Source: an uncultured Desulfovibrio sp. | Lineage (GTDB): Bacteria > Desulfobacterota > Desulfovibrionia > Desulfovibrionales > Desulfovibrionaceae | NCBI GenBank assembly: GCA_944324555.1 | Contig: CALUWU010000003.1 | Coordinates: 1 to 39,848 of the forward strand | Direction of reading: 5' to 3' | DNA: 39,848 bases | Shown here: in pieces, positions 33,658-39,848 of the stretch | How positions within the stretch are numbered: the first letter of the stretch is position 1 | Layout: every line of letters starts with the position of its first letter | Translations under genes and position numbers: made by a program | The notes under the pieces: generated by a model | What the model was told of the DNA's origin: nothing | Database searches by the model: none | Seen by the model: the letters and a program-made list of their open reading frames with translations, nothing else

Positions 33658-33703
33658 GGGGGAGGACGATTTCCCGCGCGTCGGCGGGAAACCGTCCTCC
33701 CCC
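33658..33703 (-). terminator. Strong hairpin ending the MprF-like gene
   Basis: An 11-base-pair outer stem (GGGGGAGGACG/CGTCCTCCCCC) with an inner TTTCCCGC/GCGGGAAA stem lies 32 bases past the MprF-like stop. Neither side has a good T run. Confidence 0.55.
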
Positions 33704-33734
33704 TGATTTCGCGATTCCGGGGGCGGCCGGAGCG

Positions 33735-35312
33735 TCAGCGATCCTGACCGAGCCTCCGGGCGGCGTGGCGCTCCTTGTACAGCTTGCGGCGCCGCAGGGT
33801 AAGTCGCCAGACCCAGGAGAGGGAAACGGCGATGACGATGCCCGCATAGGCGCGCAGGACGCGTCCGGAGTTATAGGGCTGTTCAAAGCCCCAGCTTCCG
33901 GCCCTGTCCCACGCGGGGTGATAGATGCCCCAGCCCATGGCGAAGACGAGCAGCAGCACGCCCAGCGCCCCGACCAGCCAGTACGGGGGGACGGCCTCTT
34001 CCCAGAAGAAGGAGGAGCGGTAGAAGCGGCGATGCGCCAGACAGACGGCCAGGAGGATAACGCCGACCATGATCGCCGTCAGCCAGCTGAAGCTCTTGAA
34101 CAGCGCGCCGAGAATGCCCAGCGACATGAAGACGACGGCAAGACGGAAGGCGCGCCGCTGCCGTCGTTCCAGACCGTAGGAAATGAACAGCAGCATGGCG
34201 CCGGACAGGGCGCAGACAAAATGCCCGCCCTGCACGAGCCACCAGGGAAGGACGCTCATGCGGTACATCATCGGCGTCGGGCAGGGCAGCGTGGCGGAAA
34301 CGAGCAGGATGCAGCCGGCGGCAAAGGTCACATAGGCCGCTATGGAGTGGGAAAGCACGAAGAGCCAGCGTCCCGCTTCGCGAAGGACGTCGGTACGCTG
34401 TCGCGCCTCGTAGATCGCCAGGAGCAGGGCCGCCGCCAGCAGGGGGATGATATAGTAAATCAGGCGGAACAGCAGCACGGCCGCGAAGACGGCCTTTTCA
34501 TTGGGCGTATGCGTCAGATGGAGGATGACCAGCTCGAAGACGCCCACGCCGCCGGGCACGTGGGTCAGGACGACCGCCACCTGCGCCATGAGATAGCCGG
34601 GAAGGAAGTCGATGAAGCTGAGGCCGATATCGTGGGGCAGCAGCACGTACATGCAGGCCGCGGCGGCCACGATGTCGATACCCGCCACAAAGAGCTGGGC
34701 AAGGGCGATCTTTGGCGCGGGAAAGACGAATTCCCGGTTGAAGATGTGCAGCGGCTTGCGTACCGCGAAGCAGAGGACGATGTAGGAGAGCGCCACGGCC
34801 AGCAGGACGACGCCGAGCAGCCGCACGTCGTGGATGGGCATTTTCTCTATCAGTTCCGGCGGCAGCGTGGGCGGCCAGACGAGAAAGACCAGACCGCACA
34901 GGCCGAGGGCCCCGACCCAGAAGGTCACGGCCAGCATCAGCACGAGGCGGACGATTTCCTCAAGCTTGAAGCCCCAGGCGGAATAGAAGCGGTAGCGGAC
35001 GCTCGTTCCCCCCAGAAGGGCGCCGAAATTGTAGCTCACGGCCTGCCCGACCAGCGAGACAAGCCCGACGCGCGGCAGGGGAAGGTTCTTGTGAATGGCC
35101 TTGAGGGCAAGCCAGTCGTACCCCACGAGAATGCCGTAGTTGACGACCATCAGCCCCAGGGAAAGACCGATGCTGCCGTAGGAAACCTGGGCGAGGCTCT
35201 CCCGGATCTGGTGAATGCTGTAGGTCTCAAGTTTTCGATAGAGCAGATAAATGGCCAGGACAAACAGGGTCGCGATCAGTACCGGTCCCAGATAGCGTAG
35301 ATATTTCTTCAT
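33735..35312 (-). CDS. MprF-like integral membrane protein without synthetase domain
   Basis: The 525-residue protein starts KKYLRYLGPVLIATLFVLAIYLLY and carries the LPG_synthase_TM/UPF0104 pattern: SYNFGALLGGTSVRYRFYSAWGF and LTHVPGGVGVFELVILHL, the PGG-G-E motif. It has about 13-14 membrane helices, as in the whole membrane part of MprF, but ends in a basic tail (LRRRKLYKERHAARRL). The cytosolic DUF2156 domain that adds lysine or alanine to phosphatidylglycerol is absent. It could be a stand-alone lipid flippase. ATG at 35312 is preferred; one at 35336 is possible. It is divergent from greA. Confidence 0.85.
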   Translation of the reverse strand: MKKYLRYLGPVLIATLFVLAIYLLYRKLETYSIHQIRESLAQVSYGSIGLSLGLMVVNYGILVGYDWLALKAIHKNLPLPRVGLVSLVGQAVSYNFGALLGGTSVRYRFYSAWGFKLEEIVRLVLMLAVTFWVGALGLCGLVFLVWPPTLPPELIEKMPIHDVRLLGVVLLAVALSYIVLCFAVRKPLHIFNREFVFPAPKIALAQLFVAGIDIVAAAACMYVLLPHDIGLSFIDFLPGYLMAQVAVVLTHVPGGVGVFELVILHLTHTPNEKAVFAAVLLFRLIYYIIPLLAAALLLAIYEARQRTDVLREAGRWLFVLSHSIAAYVTFAAGCILLVSATLPCPTPMMYRMSVLPWWLVQGGHFVCALSGAMLLFISYGLERRQRRAFRLAVVFMSLGILGALFKSFSWLTAIMVGVILLAVCLAHRRFYRSSFFWEEAVPPYWLVGALGVLLLVFAMGWGIYHPAWDRAGSWGFEQPYNSGRVLRAYAGIVIAVSLSWVWRLTLRRRKLYKERHAARRLGQDR

Positions 35313-35439
35313 GATAGTCCCAAAAGGTCTATGCACAGGATTGCGTTTCGCAAGGTCTCGTTTCCACCATATATTCAGAAGACGGCGCGCGCAAGCCGCG
35401 TGCGGGACGCCTTCGCCCGGCGCGCGACGCCTGCGGGGC

Positions 35440-35468
35440 TTGACCTGCCGTCAAGGCCGGACTATAAC
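35440..35468 (+). promoter_or_regulatory. Sigma-70 promoter for greA
   Basis: TTGACC (35440-35445), a 17-base spacer and TATAAC (35463-35468), a near-consensus promoter. The predicted start is near 35475, about 70 bases before the greA ATG. Confidence 0.8.
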
Positions 35469-35474
35469 GATGCT

Positions 35475-35518
35475 TCAAGAAACATGCGCTCCGCCATTTT
35501 GGCGGACGCTTTTTTTAT
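35475..35518 (+). ncRNA. Predicted short leader RNA ending at a terminator (GraL-like)
   Basis: From the predicted start near 35475 the transcript meets GCGCTCCGCC/GGCGGACGC (35486-35509) followed by seven T (35510-35516). This is an intrinsic terminator only about 30 bases before greA. Initiation here would give a 40-45-nt RNA and let only read-through make greA mRNA. The layout matches the greA leader/GraL RNA of enterobacteria. Confidence 0.65.
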
Positions 35519-35546
35519 TGGGCATCGTTTTGTACGAGGAAGAAGC

Positions 35547-36041
35547 ATGAACGTGACCAGCATCCCCATCTCCAAGCAAGGCTACAAGAAGCTTGAGGAC
35601 GAATTGGCCCGCTTGAAGAGCGAGCGCCCGGCCATCATTCAGGCCATCAAGGAAGCCCGCGAGGAAGGCGACCTGCGCGAAAACGCGGGCTACGATGCCG
35701 CGCGCGAACGCCAGGGCATGGCCGAGGCGCGCATCAAGTACATTGAATCGCGCATGGCGCTGTATCAGGTCATCGATCTGGACAAGCTGAGTGGAAACAA
35801 GGTCATTTTCGGCGCGACGGTGGAAGTGGAAGACGTGGACACCGAAGAGAGCCGCACCTTTACCATTCTTGGCCCTGACGAAGCGGACCCCGCCAGAGGG
35901 TCCATATCCTTCCTCTCGCCCGTGGGGCAGGCCCTTCTTGGCAAGGAGGAAGGCGACGAGGTGAGCGTGGACATTCCGCGCGGCCGCGTGACCTACGAAA
36001 TTGTCTCCATCAGCTTCAACGGTTCCAAGGTCCTCGACTAG
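35547..36041 (+). CDS. greA: Transcription elongation factor GreA
   Basis: GreA rescues backtracked RNA polymerase by stimulating transcript cleavage. The 164-residue protein has the N-terminal coiled coil (YKKLEDELARLKSERP, AIKEAREEGDLRENAGYDAARERQ) with the acidic tip EEGDLRENAGYD. A C-terminal FKBP-like domain ends GRVTYEIVSI. The ATG at 35547 is preceded by GAGGAAG. The promoter-proximal terminator just upstream suggests feedback by polymerase pausing or GreA itself. A copy of the dispersed repeat begins directly after the stop codon, and a perfect 13-bp hairpin lies 270 bases further on. Confidence 0.97.
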   Translation: MNVTSIPISKQGYKKLEDELARLKSERPAIIQAIKEAREEGDLRENAGYDAARERQGMAEARIKYIESRMALYQVIDLDKLSGNKVIFGATVEVEDVDTEESRTFTILGPDEADPARGSISFLSPVGQALLGKEEGDEVSVDIPRGRVTYEIVSISFNGSKVLD

Positions 36042-36153
36042 AGCATTTCATACGGCCTGTCGTTTCGCGGGAAAACGCGGTTTTTCCGCTCACGTTTTGC
36101 CGGACGGCGCGGCCCGCCGCCTCGCATTTCGCCTTTTTCAAAGGCAGAATGCT
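36041..36153. repeat. Structured intergenic repeat, copy B
   Basis: It begins with the last base of the greA stop codon. The ends are inverted: GAGCATT at 36041-36047 and AATGCTC at 36148-36154. Shared blocks are GGCCTGTCGTTTCGCGGGAA, TTTTTCCGCT, a GC-rich middle and CATTTCGCCTTTTTCAAAGG. The right end folds as GCATTT-C-GCCTTT/AAAGGC-A-GAATGC around TTC (36124-36152). Compared with copy A the outer stem sequence is different but still pairs. Confidence 0.75.
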
Positions 36154-36311
36154 CCAGGCCCGGAGCGCGACGTCAGGCAGAGTCCTCGGCGGAACGCGCT
36201 GCCGCGCCGTTCTGAAATATCCTTCGCGGCGCCGGCCGCATCCGCCGTCGCGCGCGTTCGCATGCGCGCGGCACGGGCGGCGTATGTCGGGCGTCCCGCG
36301 CCCCGCGTTTT

Positions 36312-36355
36312 CGGGAGGGAAGATGCGTCCGATCTTCCCTCCCGGCGTCTTCTCC
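36312..36355 (+). terminator. Perfect 13-bp hairpin, probable terminator
   Basis: CGGGAGGGAAGAT pairs fully with ATCTTCCCTCCCG around a seven-base loop and is followed by GCGTCTTCTCC. It precedes the promoter of the next gene, so it probably ends greA read-through. Confidence 0.65.
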
Positions 36356-36365
36356 GCGTCGCCCC

Positions 36366-36394
36366 TTGGAGAGAGGAAAGAATTTTGCTATCCT
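36366..36394 (+). promoter_or_regulatory. Sigma-70 promoter with extended -10 for the AI-2E-type gene
   Basis: TTGGAG (36366-36371), a 17-base spacer ending in TGC, and TATCCT (36389-36394). The start is predicted near 36401, 50 bases before the ATG. Confidence 0.6.
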
Positions 36395-36451
36395 GCGTCG
36401 CAGCCGATCCGATCCACCCTTCGTTCCATCTCCTGTAGCAGTCGGAACCAC

Positions 36452-37570
36452 ATGAGTTCATCCTCTCTGCCCCGTCTTTTGTACCTTCTGGCAGCCGTCG
36501 CCTGGCTCCTGCTGCTGAAAAGCAATCCTGTGACCCTGTTTCTGGCCGGTTGCGCGGCCTGCCTCAGCCTGCCCATCTACCGGCATCTTCGCGTCAGGGC
36601 GCGGCGGCGGCGAGCCCGTCTGCTGCGGCAGCGCAACGGCTGGTTGCGCAAGTGCCTTTTTCGCGTCAGCCGCTCCGCGCCGCTGGTTCTCTATGCGGCC
36701 GGCATCGTCGCCTGCATCTGCACGCCCATCGCCGTGCTGGTACTCCTGGTCTCGCCGCAGATTGCGGGCGGGGTGGCCCGGCTGCGGGAGCTGCAGGCAA
36801 ACAACTTTCAGCTGCCGCCGGAATGGGTCGCTCACATTCAGGGCGTGCGCGCGGATCTGGCGGAATACCCCCGCCTCGAACAGGCCCTCAACGACGCTCT
36901 CGGGCAGGTGGACAGCCTCATCGGCGACACCATGGGGCAGCTCATCAACCGCGGTTTCGATCTTGTCGGCGGCACCATGTCCGCCCTCTGGACCCTTTTC
37001 CTCTTTGTGACGCTTACCGTCATCTTCGCGACCTCGGCCCAGCGCGTCAACCTTGTCATGGCGCGGCTGTTCGCCATACCCGTGCCCATGCTCAAGCGTT
37101 TCGTGCTGGCCATTCGCCGCGCGCTTCGGGCCATACTCATGGGTATCGTCCTGGTGGCCACCATGCAGGGCGTTCTCTGCGGCTTCGGCTTTGCCGTGGC
37201 GGGCATCCGGCAACCTGCCTTCTGGGGGCTGCTCGCCACCCTCGTCGCGCCCATCCCGGCCATCGGCACTGCTCTGGTCTGGGCGCCGCTCTGCCTGTCC
37301 CTCTGGTTCACCGGCAACGCCATGACCGCCGTCGGCCTCGCCCTCTGGGGAACGGTTGTCGTGGCCGGCGTGGACAATATCTTTCGTCCGCTTTTTCTGC
37401 GTCAGGGCATCAACGCCCCTTTCTTTGTCCTCATCATTGCCATTCTCTGCGGTCTCGCCAGTTTCGGCCCCGTGGGGCTCATCGCCGGGCCCATACTGCT
37501 GGCGTTCGCCCTGCAGGCCGTGGAAGAAGGCAACAGACTCTATCATGCGCCATATCCCGACAAGCTCTAG
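36452..37570 (+). CDS. AI-2E family transporter (TqsA/YdiK-like permease)
   Basis: The 372-residue membrane protein has the AI-2 exporter family pattern. Two N-terminal helices precede an Arg-rich loop (HLRVRARRRRARLLRQR). A central amphipathic region follows (about residues 105-165, VARLRELQANNFQLPPEW). The C-terminal helices carry GFGFAVAGIRQPAFWGLLATLVAPIPAIG, DNIFRPLFLRQG and GPVGLIAGPILLAFALQAVEE, the most conserved parts. Despite the name, members export diverse solutes or Na+/H+; no quorum-sensing role should be assumed. The ATG at 36452 has only a weak GGAA upstream. The gene overlaps the next one by 26 bases. Confidence 0.9.
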   Translation: MSSSSLPRLLYLLAAVAWLLLLKSNPVTLFLAGCAACLSLPIYRHLRVRARRRRARLLRQRNGWLRKCLFRVSRSAPLVLYAAGIVACICTPIAVLVLLVSPQIAGGVARLRELQANNFQLPPEWVAHIQGVRADLAEYPRLEQALNDALGQVDSLIGDTMGQLINRGFDLVGGTMSALWTLFLFVTLTVIFATSAQRVNLVMARLFAIPVPMLKRFVLAIRRALRAILMGIVLVATMQGVLCGFGFAVAGIRQPAFWGLLATLVAPIPAIGTALVWAPLCLSLWFTGNAMTAVGLALWGTVVVAGVDNIFRPLFLRQGINAPFFVLIIAILCGLASFGPVGLIAGPILLAFALQAVEEGNRLYHAPYPDKL

Positions 37571-38426
37571 CGGCCTTTCCCGTCTCTTTCTCGTCTGCAC
37601 GGTTCTGCTGCTGTGCCTGAGTCTGGCCCTTCCGGCCGCCGCGCGCGTGCCGGCGCGATCGGCCATTCTTTTCAACATGACGACGGGCAAGATCCTTTAC
37701 GATCAGAATGCGGACGCTTCCATTCCTCCGGCCTCGCTGACAAAGCTCATGACCATGATGCTCGCCCTGGACGCCGTCCGGCAGCGCAAGATCAGCCTCA
37801 AGAGCTGGGTGGTCGCCAGCCGCAAGGCCGCCCGTACCGGCGGCTCGTCCATGCACCTGCGTACCGGCGAGCGCATCCGGCTGGAAAATCTGCTCTATGG
37901 TATGGCCGTCGTTTCCGGCAACGACGCCGCCGTGGCCGCGGCGGAAAAAATCGGCGGCAATACGCGTCATTTTGTCCGCCTGATGAACCGCAAGGCCCGC
38001 GCCCTCGGCATGCGCCATACCCAGTTCAAGAACGTCAACGGCCTGCCCGCCGCCGGGCAGCGCACCACGGCGCGCGACATGTTGACGCTTTCGCACGCCT
38101 ACCTGCGCGCCTATCCCGCGGCCCTGCGCTTTCACAAGCCCAGAACGCTCCGCCACGGCCGCCGCACCATGCGCGCGACCAACAAGCTGCTGGGCGTCGT
38201 GCCCGGCGTAGACGGGCTCAAGACGGGCTGGACGGTGGCGTCCGGCTATAACCTCGTCGTCACCGCGGAACGCAACGGAACGCGCCTCATAGCCGTCGTT
38301 CTGGGCGGCAGCAGCTCCGCGCGCCGCGACCTCGCGGCAAGACGCCTGCTGGAAGCCGGATTCAAATATCCCGATTCGCCGCATAATGTGGAGCGGCGCC
38401 TCGCACGCAGCGCAAAACGGCGCTGA
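37545..38426 (+). CDS. D-alanyl-D-alanine carboxypeptidase (serine type, PBP5-like, short)
   Basis: The 293-residue protein has a signal peptide (LFLVCTVLLLCLSLALPAAA) and the three active-site motifs of family S11: S64-L-T-K67, S124-G-N126 and K226-T-G228. It trims the terminal D-alanine from peptidoglycan stem peptides in the periplasm. It ends soon after the catalytic domain in an Arg-rich tail and lacks the PBP5 C-terminal beta domain and amphipathic anchor, so it is probably soluble in the periplasm or held by its basic tail. The start lies inside the end of the permease gene. Confidence 0.95.
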   Translation: MRHIPTSSSGLSRLFLVCTVLLLCLSLALPAAARVPARSAILFNMTTGKILYDQNADASIPPASLTKLMTMMLALDAVRQRKISLKSWVVASRKAARTGGSSMHLRTGERIRLENLLYGMAVVSGNDAAVAAAEKIGGNTRHFVRLMNRKARALGMRHTQFKNVNGLPAAGQRTTARDMLTLSHAYLRAYPAALRFHKPRTLRHGRRTMRATNKLLGVVPGVDGLKTGWTVASGYNLVVTAERNGTRLIAVVLGGSSSARRDLAARRLLEAGFKYPDSPHNVERRLARSAKRR

Positions 38427-38428
38427 CC

Positions 38429-38457
38429 TTGACCGAATATCGCCGCGCGCCTACTAT
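38429..38457 (+). promoter_or_regulatory. Sigma-70 promoter for tatA
   Basis: TTGACC (38429-38434), a 17-base spacer and TACTAT (38452-38457), immediately after the carboxypeptidase stop. Confidence 0.65.
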
Positions 38458-38501
38458 AAGGCAGAAACACGACGGACATACCAACGAGCCAGGAGGCCAG
38501 C

Positions 38502-38717
38502 ATGTTCAATATCGGCACGCAGGAATTGCTTCTTATCCTCATCGTGGTGCTGTTGCTGTTCGGCGCCAAGAAACTGCCGGAAATCGGCGGCGGTCTCGGT
38601 CGCGCCATCCGCAATTTCCGGCGCGCCTCGTCCGAACCCGATGAAATTGACATTACCCCCGGCAAGGACAAGACGACCAGCACCACGAACAACGGCGACG
38701 GCATGCCCAAGGCCTAG
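38502..38717 (+). CDS. tatA: Sec-independent protein translocase subunit TatA
   Basis: The 71-residue protein has the TatA layout: a short N-terminal membrane helix ([24 protein letters not shown]) with the FGxKKLPE hinge, an amphipathic helix ([17 protein letters not shown]) and a charged, disordered tail. TatA forms the pore for folded proteins carrying twin-arginine signals; hydrogenases and formate dehydrogenases use it in this kind of organism. AGGAGG lies six bases before the ATG. tatC is not in the window. Confidence 0.95.
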   Translation: MFNIGTQELLLILIVVLLLFGAKKLPEIGGGLGRAIRNFRRASSEPDEIDITPGKDKTTSTTNNGDGMPKA

Positions 38718-38737
38718 CCCACCGAAAAGGACAGCAC

Positions 38738-39169
38738 ATGAAATCGGAACAATTGTCGGTATTTCTGGAAAACCGGGCCGGTCGTCTTGCCGAAGTGACG
38801 CGCACTCTGGCGGAAGCGGGCGTCAATATTCGCGCGCTGTCTCTGGCGGATACGTCCGACTTCGGCATTCTGCGTCTTATCGTCTGCAATCATGAAAAGG
38901 CGCAGACCGTTCTCAAGGAAAAGGGATTTACGCTCGGTCGCACGCATGTCGTCGCCGTCGAAGTGCCGGATCAGCCCGGCGGCCTGGACGCGATCCTGCA
39001 GCTGATGGCCGAAAACGGCATCAACGTCGAATACATGTATGCCTTTGCCCAGAGCGCGACCGACAACGCCGTCATGATCTTCCGCTTCGACAAGGTCGAC
39101 GCCGCCATTGATATTCTGCAGCGGCACAACTTCTCCATTCTGCCGCCGCAGCGTCTCTGCGATCTGTAG
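38738..39169 (+). CDS. Tandem ACT domain protein
   Basis: The 143-residue protein consists of two ACT domains: LSVFLENRAGRLAEVTRTLAEAGVNIRALSLADT and, after about residue 70, VAVEVPDQPGGLDAILQLMAENGINVEYMYAF. ACT domains bind amino acids and regulate metabolism. Proteins of this exact type often accompany phenylacetate-CoA ligase genes in anaerobes, but no such gene lies in the window. The ATG has AAAAGGA upstream. It lies 20 bases after tatA and could be cotranscribed. A clear terminator follows. Confidence 0.9.
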   Translation: MKSEQLSVFLENRAGRLAEVTRTLAEAGVNIRALSLADTSDFGILRLIVCNHEKAQTVLKEKGFTLGRTHVVAVEVPDQPGGLDAILQLMAENGINVEYMYAFAQSATDNAVMIFRFDKVDAAIDILQRHNFSILPPQRLCDL

Positions 39170-39239
39170 GGCATCCCCCGAAGGAAACGCGGAACAGCGG
39201 CGCGGCGTCACGCTTCCAGAAAGAACGCCGACAGCTTTC

Positions 39240-39284
39240 AAGGGAAGGAAAGGGAAACAGACCCTTTTCTTCCCTTTCTTTTGC
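39240..39284 (+). terminator. Terminator after the ACT gene
   Basis: AAGGGAAGGAAAGGG pairs with CCCTTTTCTTCCCTT, followed by TCTTTT. It lies 70 bases past the ACT stop. Confidence 0.8.
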
Positions 39285-39322
39285 CCTTGGGCCCGTTTAG
39301 AGCCATGTCAGACAAACCATAA

Positions 39323-39418
39323 GACCTGTCGTTTCGCGGAAAACGCGCTGTTTTTCCGCTCCTTCGAGCGGCGGCGCGGGCCGCCCCTCGCGTTTCGCCT
39401 TTTTCAAATGAAAGACGC
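39323..39418. repeat. Structured intergenic repeat, copy C
   Basis: It has the same ordered blocks as copies A and B: CCTGTCGTTTCGCGGAAAA, TTTTTCCGCT, a GC-rich centre and CGCGTTTCGCCTTTTTCAAA. The right hairpin is degenerate here because TGAAAG replaces the GGC that would pair; only GCGT/ACGC and short inner pairs remain. Confidence 0.7.
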
Positions 39419-39506
39419 TTGCCGCATGGCCTGCGTCCCCTTTGAAAACGCCTATCTTTACCTGCCTGTATATTATGCGCGGGTTTTGGGGAAGATGAGG
39501 GAGCTT

Positions 39507-39668
39507 GAGGGGGAAACTACGGGAACGCCTTCCCTCGCTTCGCTTCGGAAAGGCTGGGGCCCTTTTTGCCGCGAGCAGCGACCCGACGGGCGACCGCAGG
39601 CCGTGCCCGTTAGGCGCCTTGGCGCCTTACGGGCATCGACAGCAGAGCAAAGGGGGTTCTTCCCCCTC
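39507..39668. repeat. Large nested stem with insertion-like loop
   Basis: GAGGGGGAA (39507-39515) pairs with TTCCCCCTC (39660-39668). CCCTTTTTGC (39560-39569) pairs with GCAAAGGGGG (39647-39656). Inside, GCCCGTTAGGCGCC (39605-39618) pairs with GGCGCCTTACGGGC (39621-39634) with one mismatch. The two outer stems use the same sequences as the terminator at 22967-23027. Confidence 0.6.
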
Positions 39669-39733
39669 AAAAAAAGTAATGAGTTCAAAACCAAAACGCG
39701 CCGGAAGGGGGAGAACGGAAGCAAAAAAGAAAC

Positions 39734-39848
39734 CCACCGGCAAAGCCGGTGGTTCTTCATATGCGCCTGTAAGGCTCTGTTACCAGCAGCGCCCTAACAG
39801 GCGCATCTCGATCTGGCACATGCATTTCTGTTACCGGCGGCCCGTAAA
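39734..39848. mobile_element. Possible end of an IS200/IS605-type element (runs off the window)
   Basis: CCACCGGC-AAA-GCCGGTGG (39734-39752) is followed by TTCTTC and then ATGCGCCTGT/ACAGGCGCAT (39761-39770 with 39797-39806). CTGTTACC-GC-GC occurs twice (39776 and 39828), 52 bases apart. Subterminal hairpins of the CACCGGC/GCCGGTG type are typical of IS200/IS605 ends. No transposase is visible, so this is tentative. Confidence 0.3.

Larger units (their letters stand above)
33425..33734. other. Convergent intergenic region with two terminator-type hairpins (no gene)
   Basis: The 310 bases between the PiT gene and the opposing MprF-like gene hold a terminator (33495-33554) and a hairpin CGGAAC/GTTCCG near 33595-33612 that faintly recalls the dispersed repeat. 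A long stem GGGGGAGGACG/CGTCCTCCCCC (33658-33703), with inner TTTCCCGC/GCGGGAAA, lies near the MprF-like stop. No coding frame was credible. Confidence 0.7.
36154..36451. other. Gap between repeat B and the AI-2E-type gene (no gene)
   Basis: This stretch holds GC-rich sequence, a perfect 13-bp hairpin (36312-36344) and a promoter (36366-36394). No supported coding frame was found. Confidence 0.65.
39170..39848. other. Gene-free end of window packed with structured repeats
   Basis: Nearly 680 bases carry a terminator (39240-39284), copy C of the dispersed repeat (39323-39418), a large nested stem (39507-39668) and hairpins at the far end that resemble an insertion-sequence end. An open frame from 39409 to 39797 runs through these structures but looks non-coding. 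Confidence 0.65.

Noticed and set aside
36452-37570. Quorum-sensing autoinducer-2 exporter
   Set aside because: The family name AI-2E is historical; no luxS or other AI-2 gene is in the window, so only the permease family is called.
39409-39797. Open frame of about 130 codons at the right end
   Set aside because: It starts at the edge of repeat copy C and runs through a large stem and a hairpin cluster; no ribosome-binding site and no family resemblance.
1-39848. CRISPR array, tRNA or rRNA genes
   Set aside because: No regularly spaced direct repeats, no cloverleaf with CCA-type acceptor and no rRNA core sequences were noticed in reading both strands by eye.

Overview
The window is GC-rich, gene-dense chromosomal DNA. 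Its gene content points to a sulfate- or sulfite-reducing deltaproteobacterium of the Desulfovibrionaceae type. The evidence is a futalosine menaquinone pathway, a large 2-hydroxyacyl-CoA dehydratase-type activase, a sigma-54 two-component system, the rpmH-rnpA-yidD-yidC-jag-mnmE block and a CofD-like/exonuclease cluster. This placement is inferred from gene families; no rRNA or tRNA gene was seen.

Layout. 1-3721: a truncated two-domain CoA-dehydratase activase and a MATE exporter, both on the minus strand. 3780-3920: first copy of a structured intergenic repeat. 3922-9174: menaquinone synthesis, with mqnD divergent from mqnE-mqnC-mqnA, followed by an HD-domain hydrolase. 9270-13644: a ZraSR-like histidine kinase/sigma-54 activator pair (minus) and two small ZraP/CpxP-like periplasmic proteins (plus), each behind a good -24/-12 promoter. 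14041-15593: an Elp3-like radical SAM protein divergent from an HU/IHF protein. 15827-19960: an AlgI-type O-acyltransferase coupled to an SGNH/AlgJ-like partner with a very long low-complexity cytoplasmic N-terminus. 20105-22942: a Sel1-repeat protein and a receiver-TPR protein. 23357-28734: rpmH, rnpA, yidD, yidC, jag, mnmE. 28870-31698: a translationally coupled trio of a DEDDy exonuclease, a CofD-like protein and an RluA-like pseudouridine synthase. 31801-33424: a DUF47/PiT phosphate transport pair. 33735-36041: an MprF-like membrane protein lacking the synthetase domain, divergent from greA. 36452-39169: an AI-2E-family permease, a D-Ala-D-Ala carboxypeptidase, tatA and a tandem ACT protein. 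39170-39848: no gene, but several structured repeats and what may be the edge of an IS200/IS605-type element.

The most interesting signals are non-coding. There is a promoter-proximal terminator in the greA leader that would make a roughly 40-nt RNA, the same arrangement as enterobacterial GraL. A dispersed intergenic repeat has three good copies, and its terminal hairpin keeps pairing although the outer stem sequence differs between copies. The two ZraP-like genes each have correctly spaced sigma-54 promoters, and the second also has tandem A-rich palindromes upstream. Among proteins, the disordered repeat-bearing extension on the SGNH acyltransferase partner stands out.
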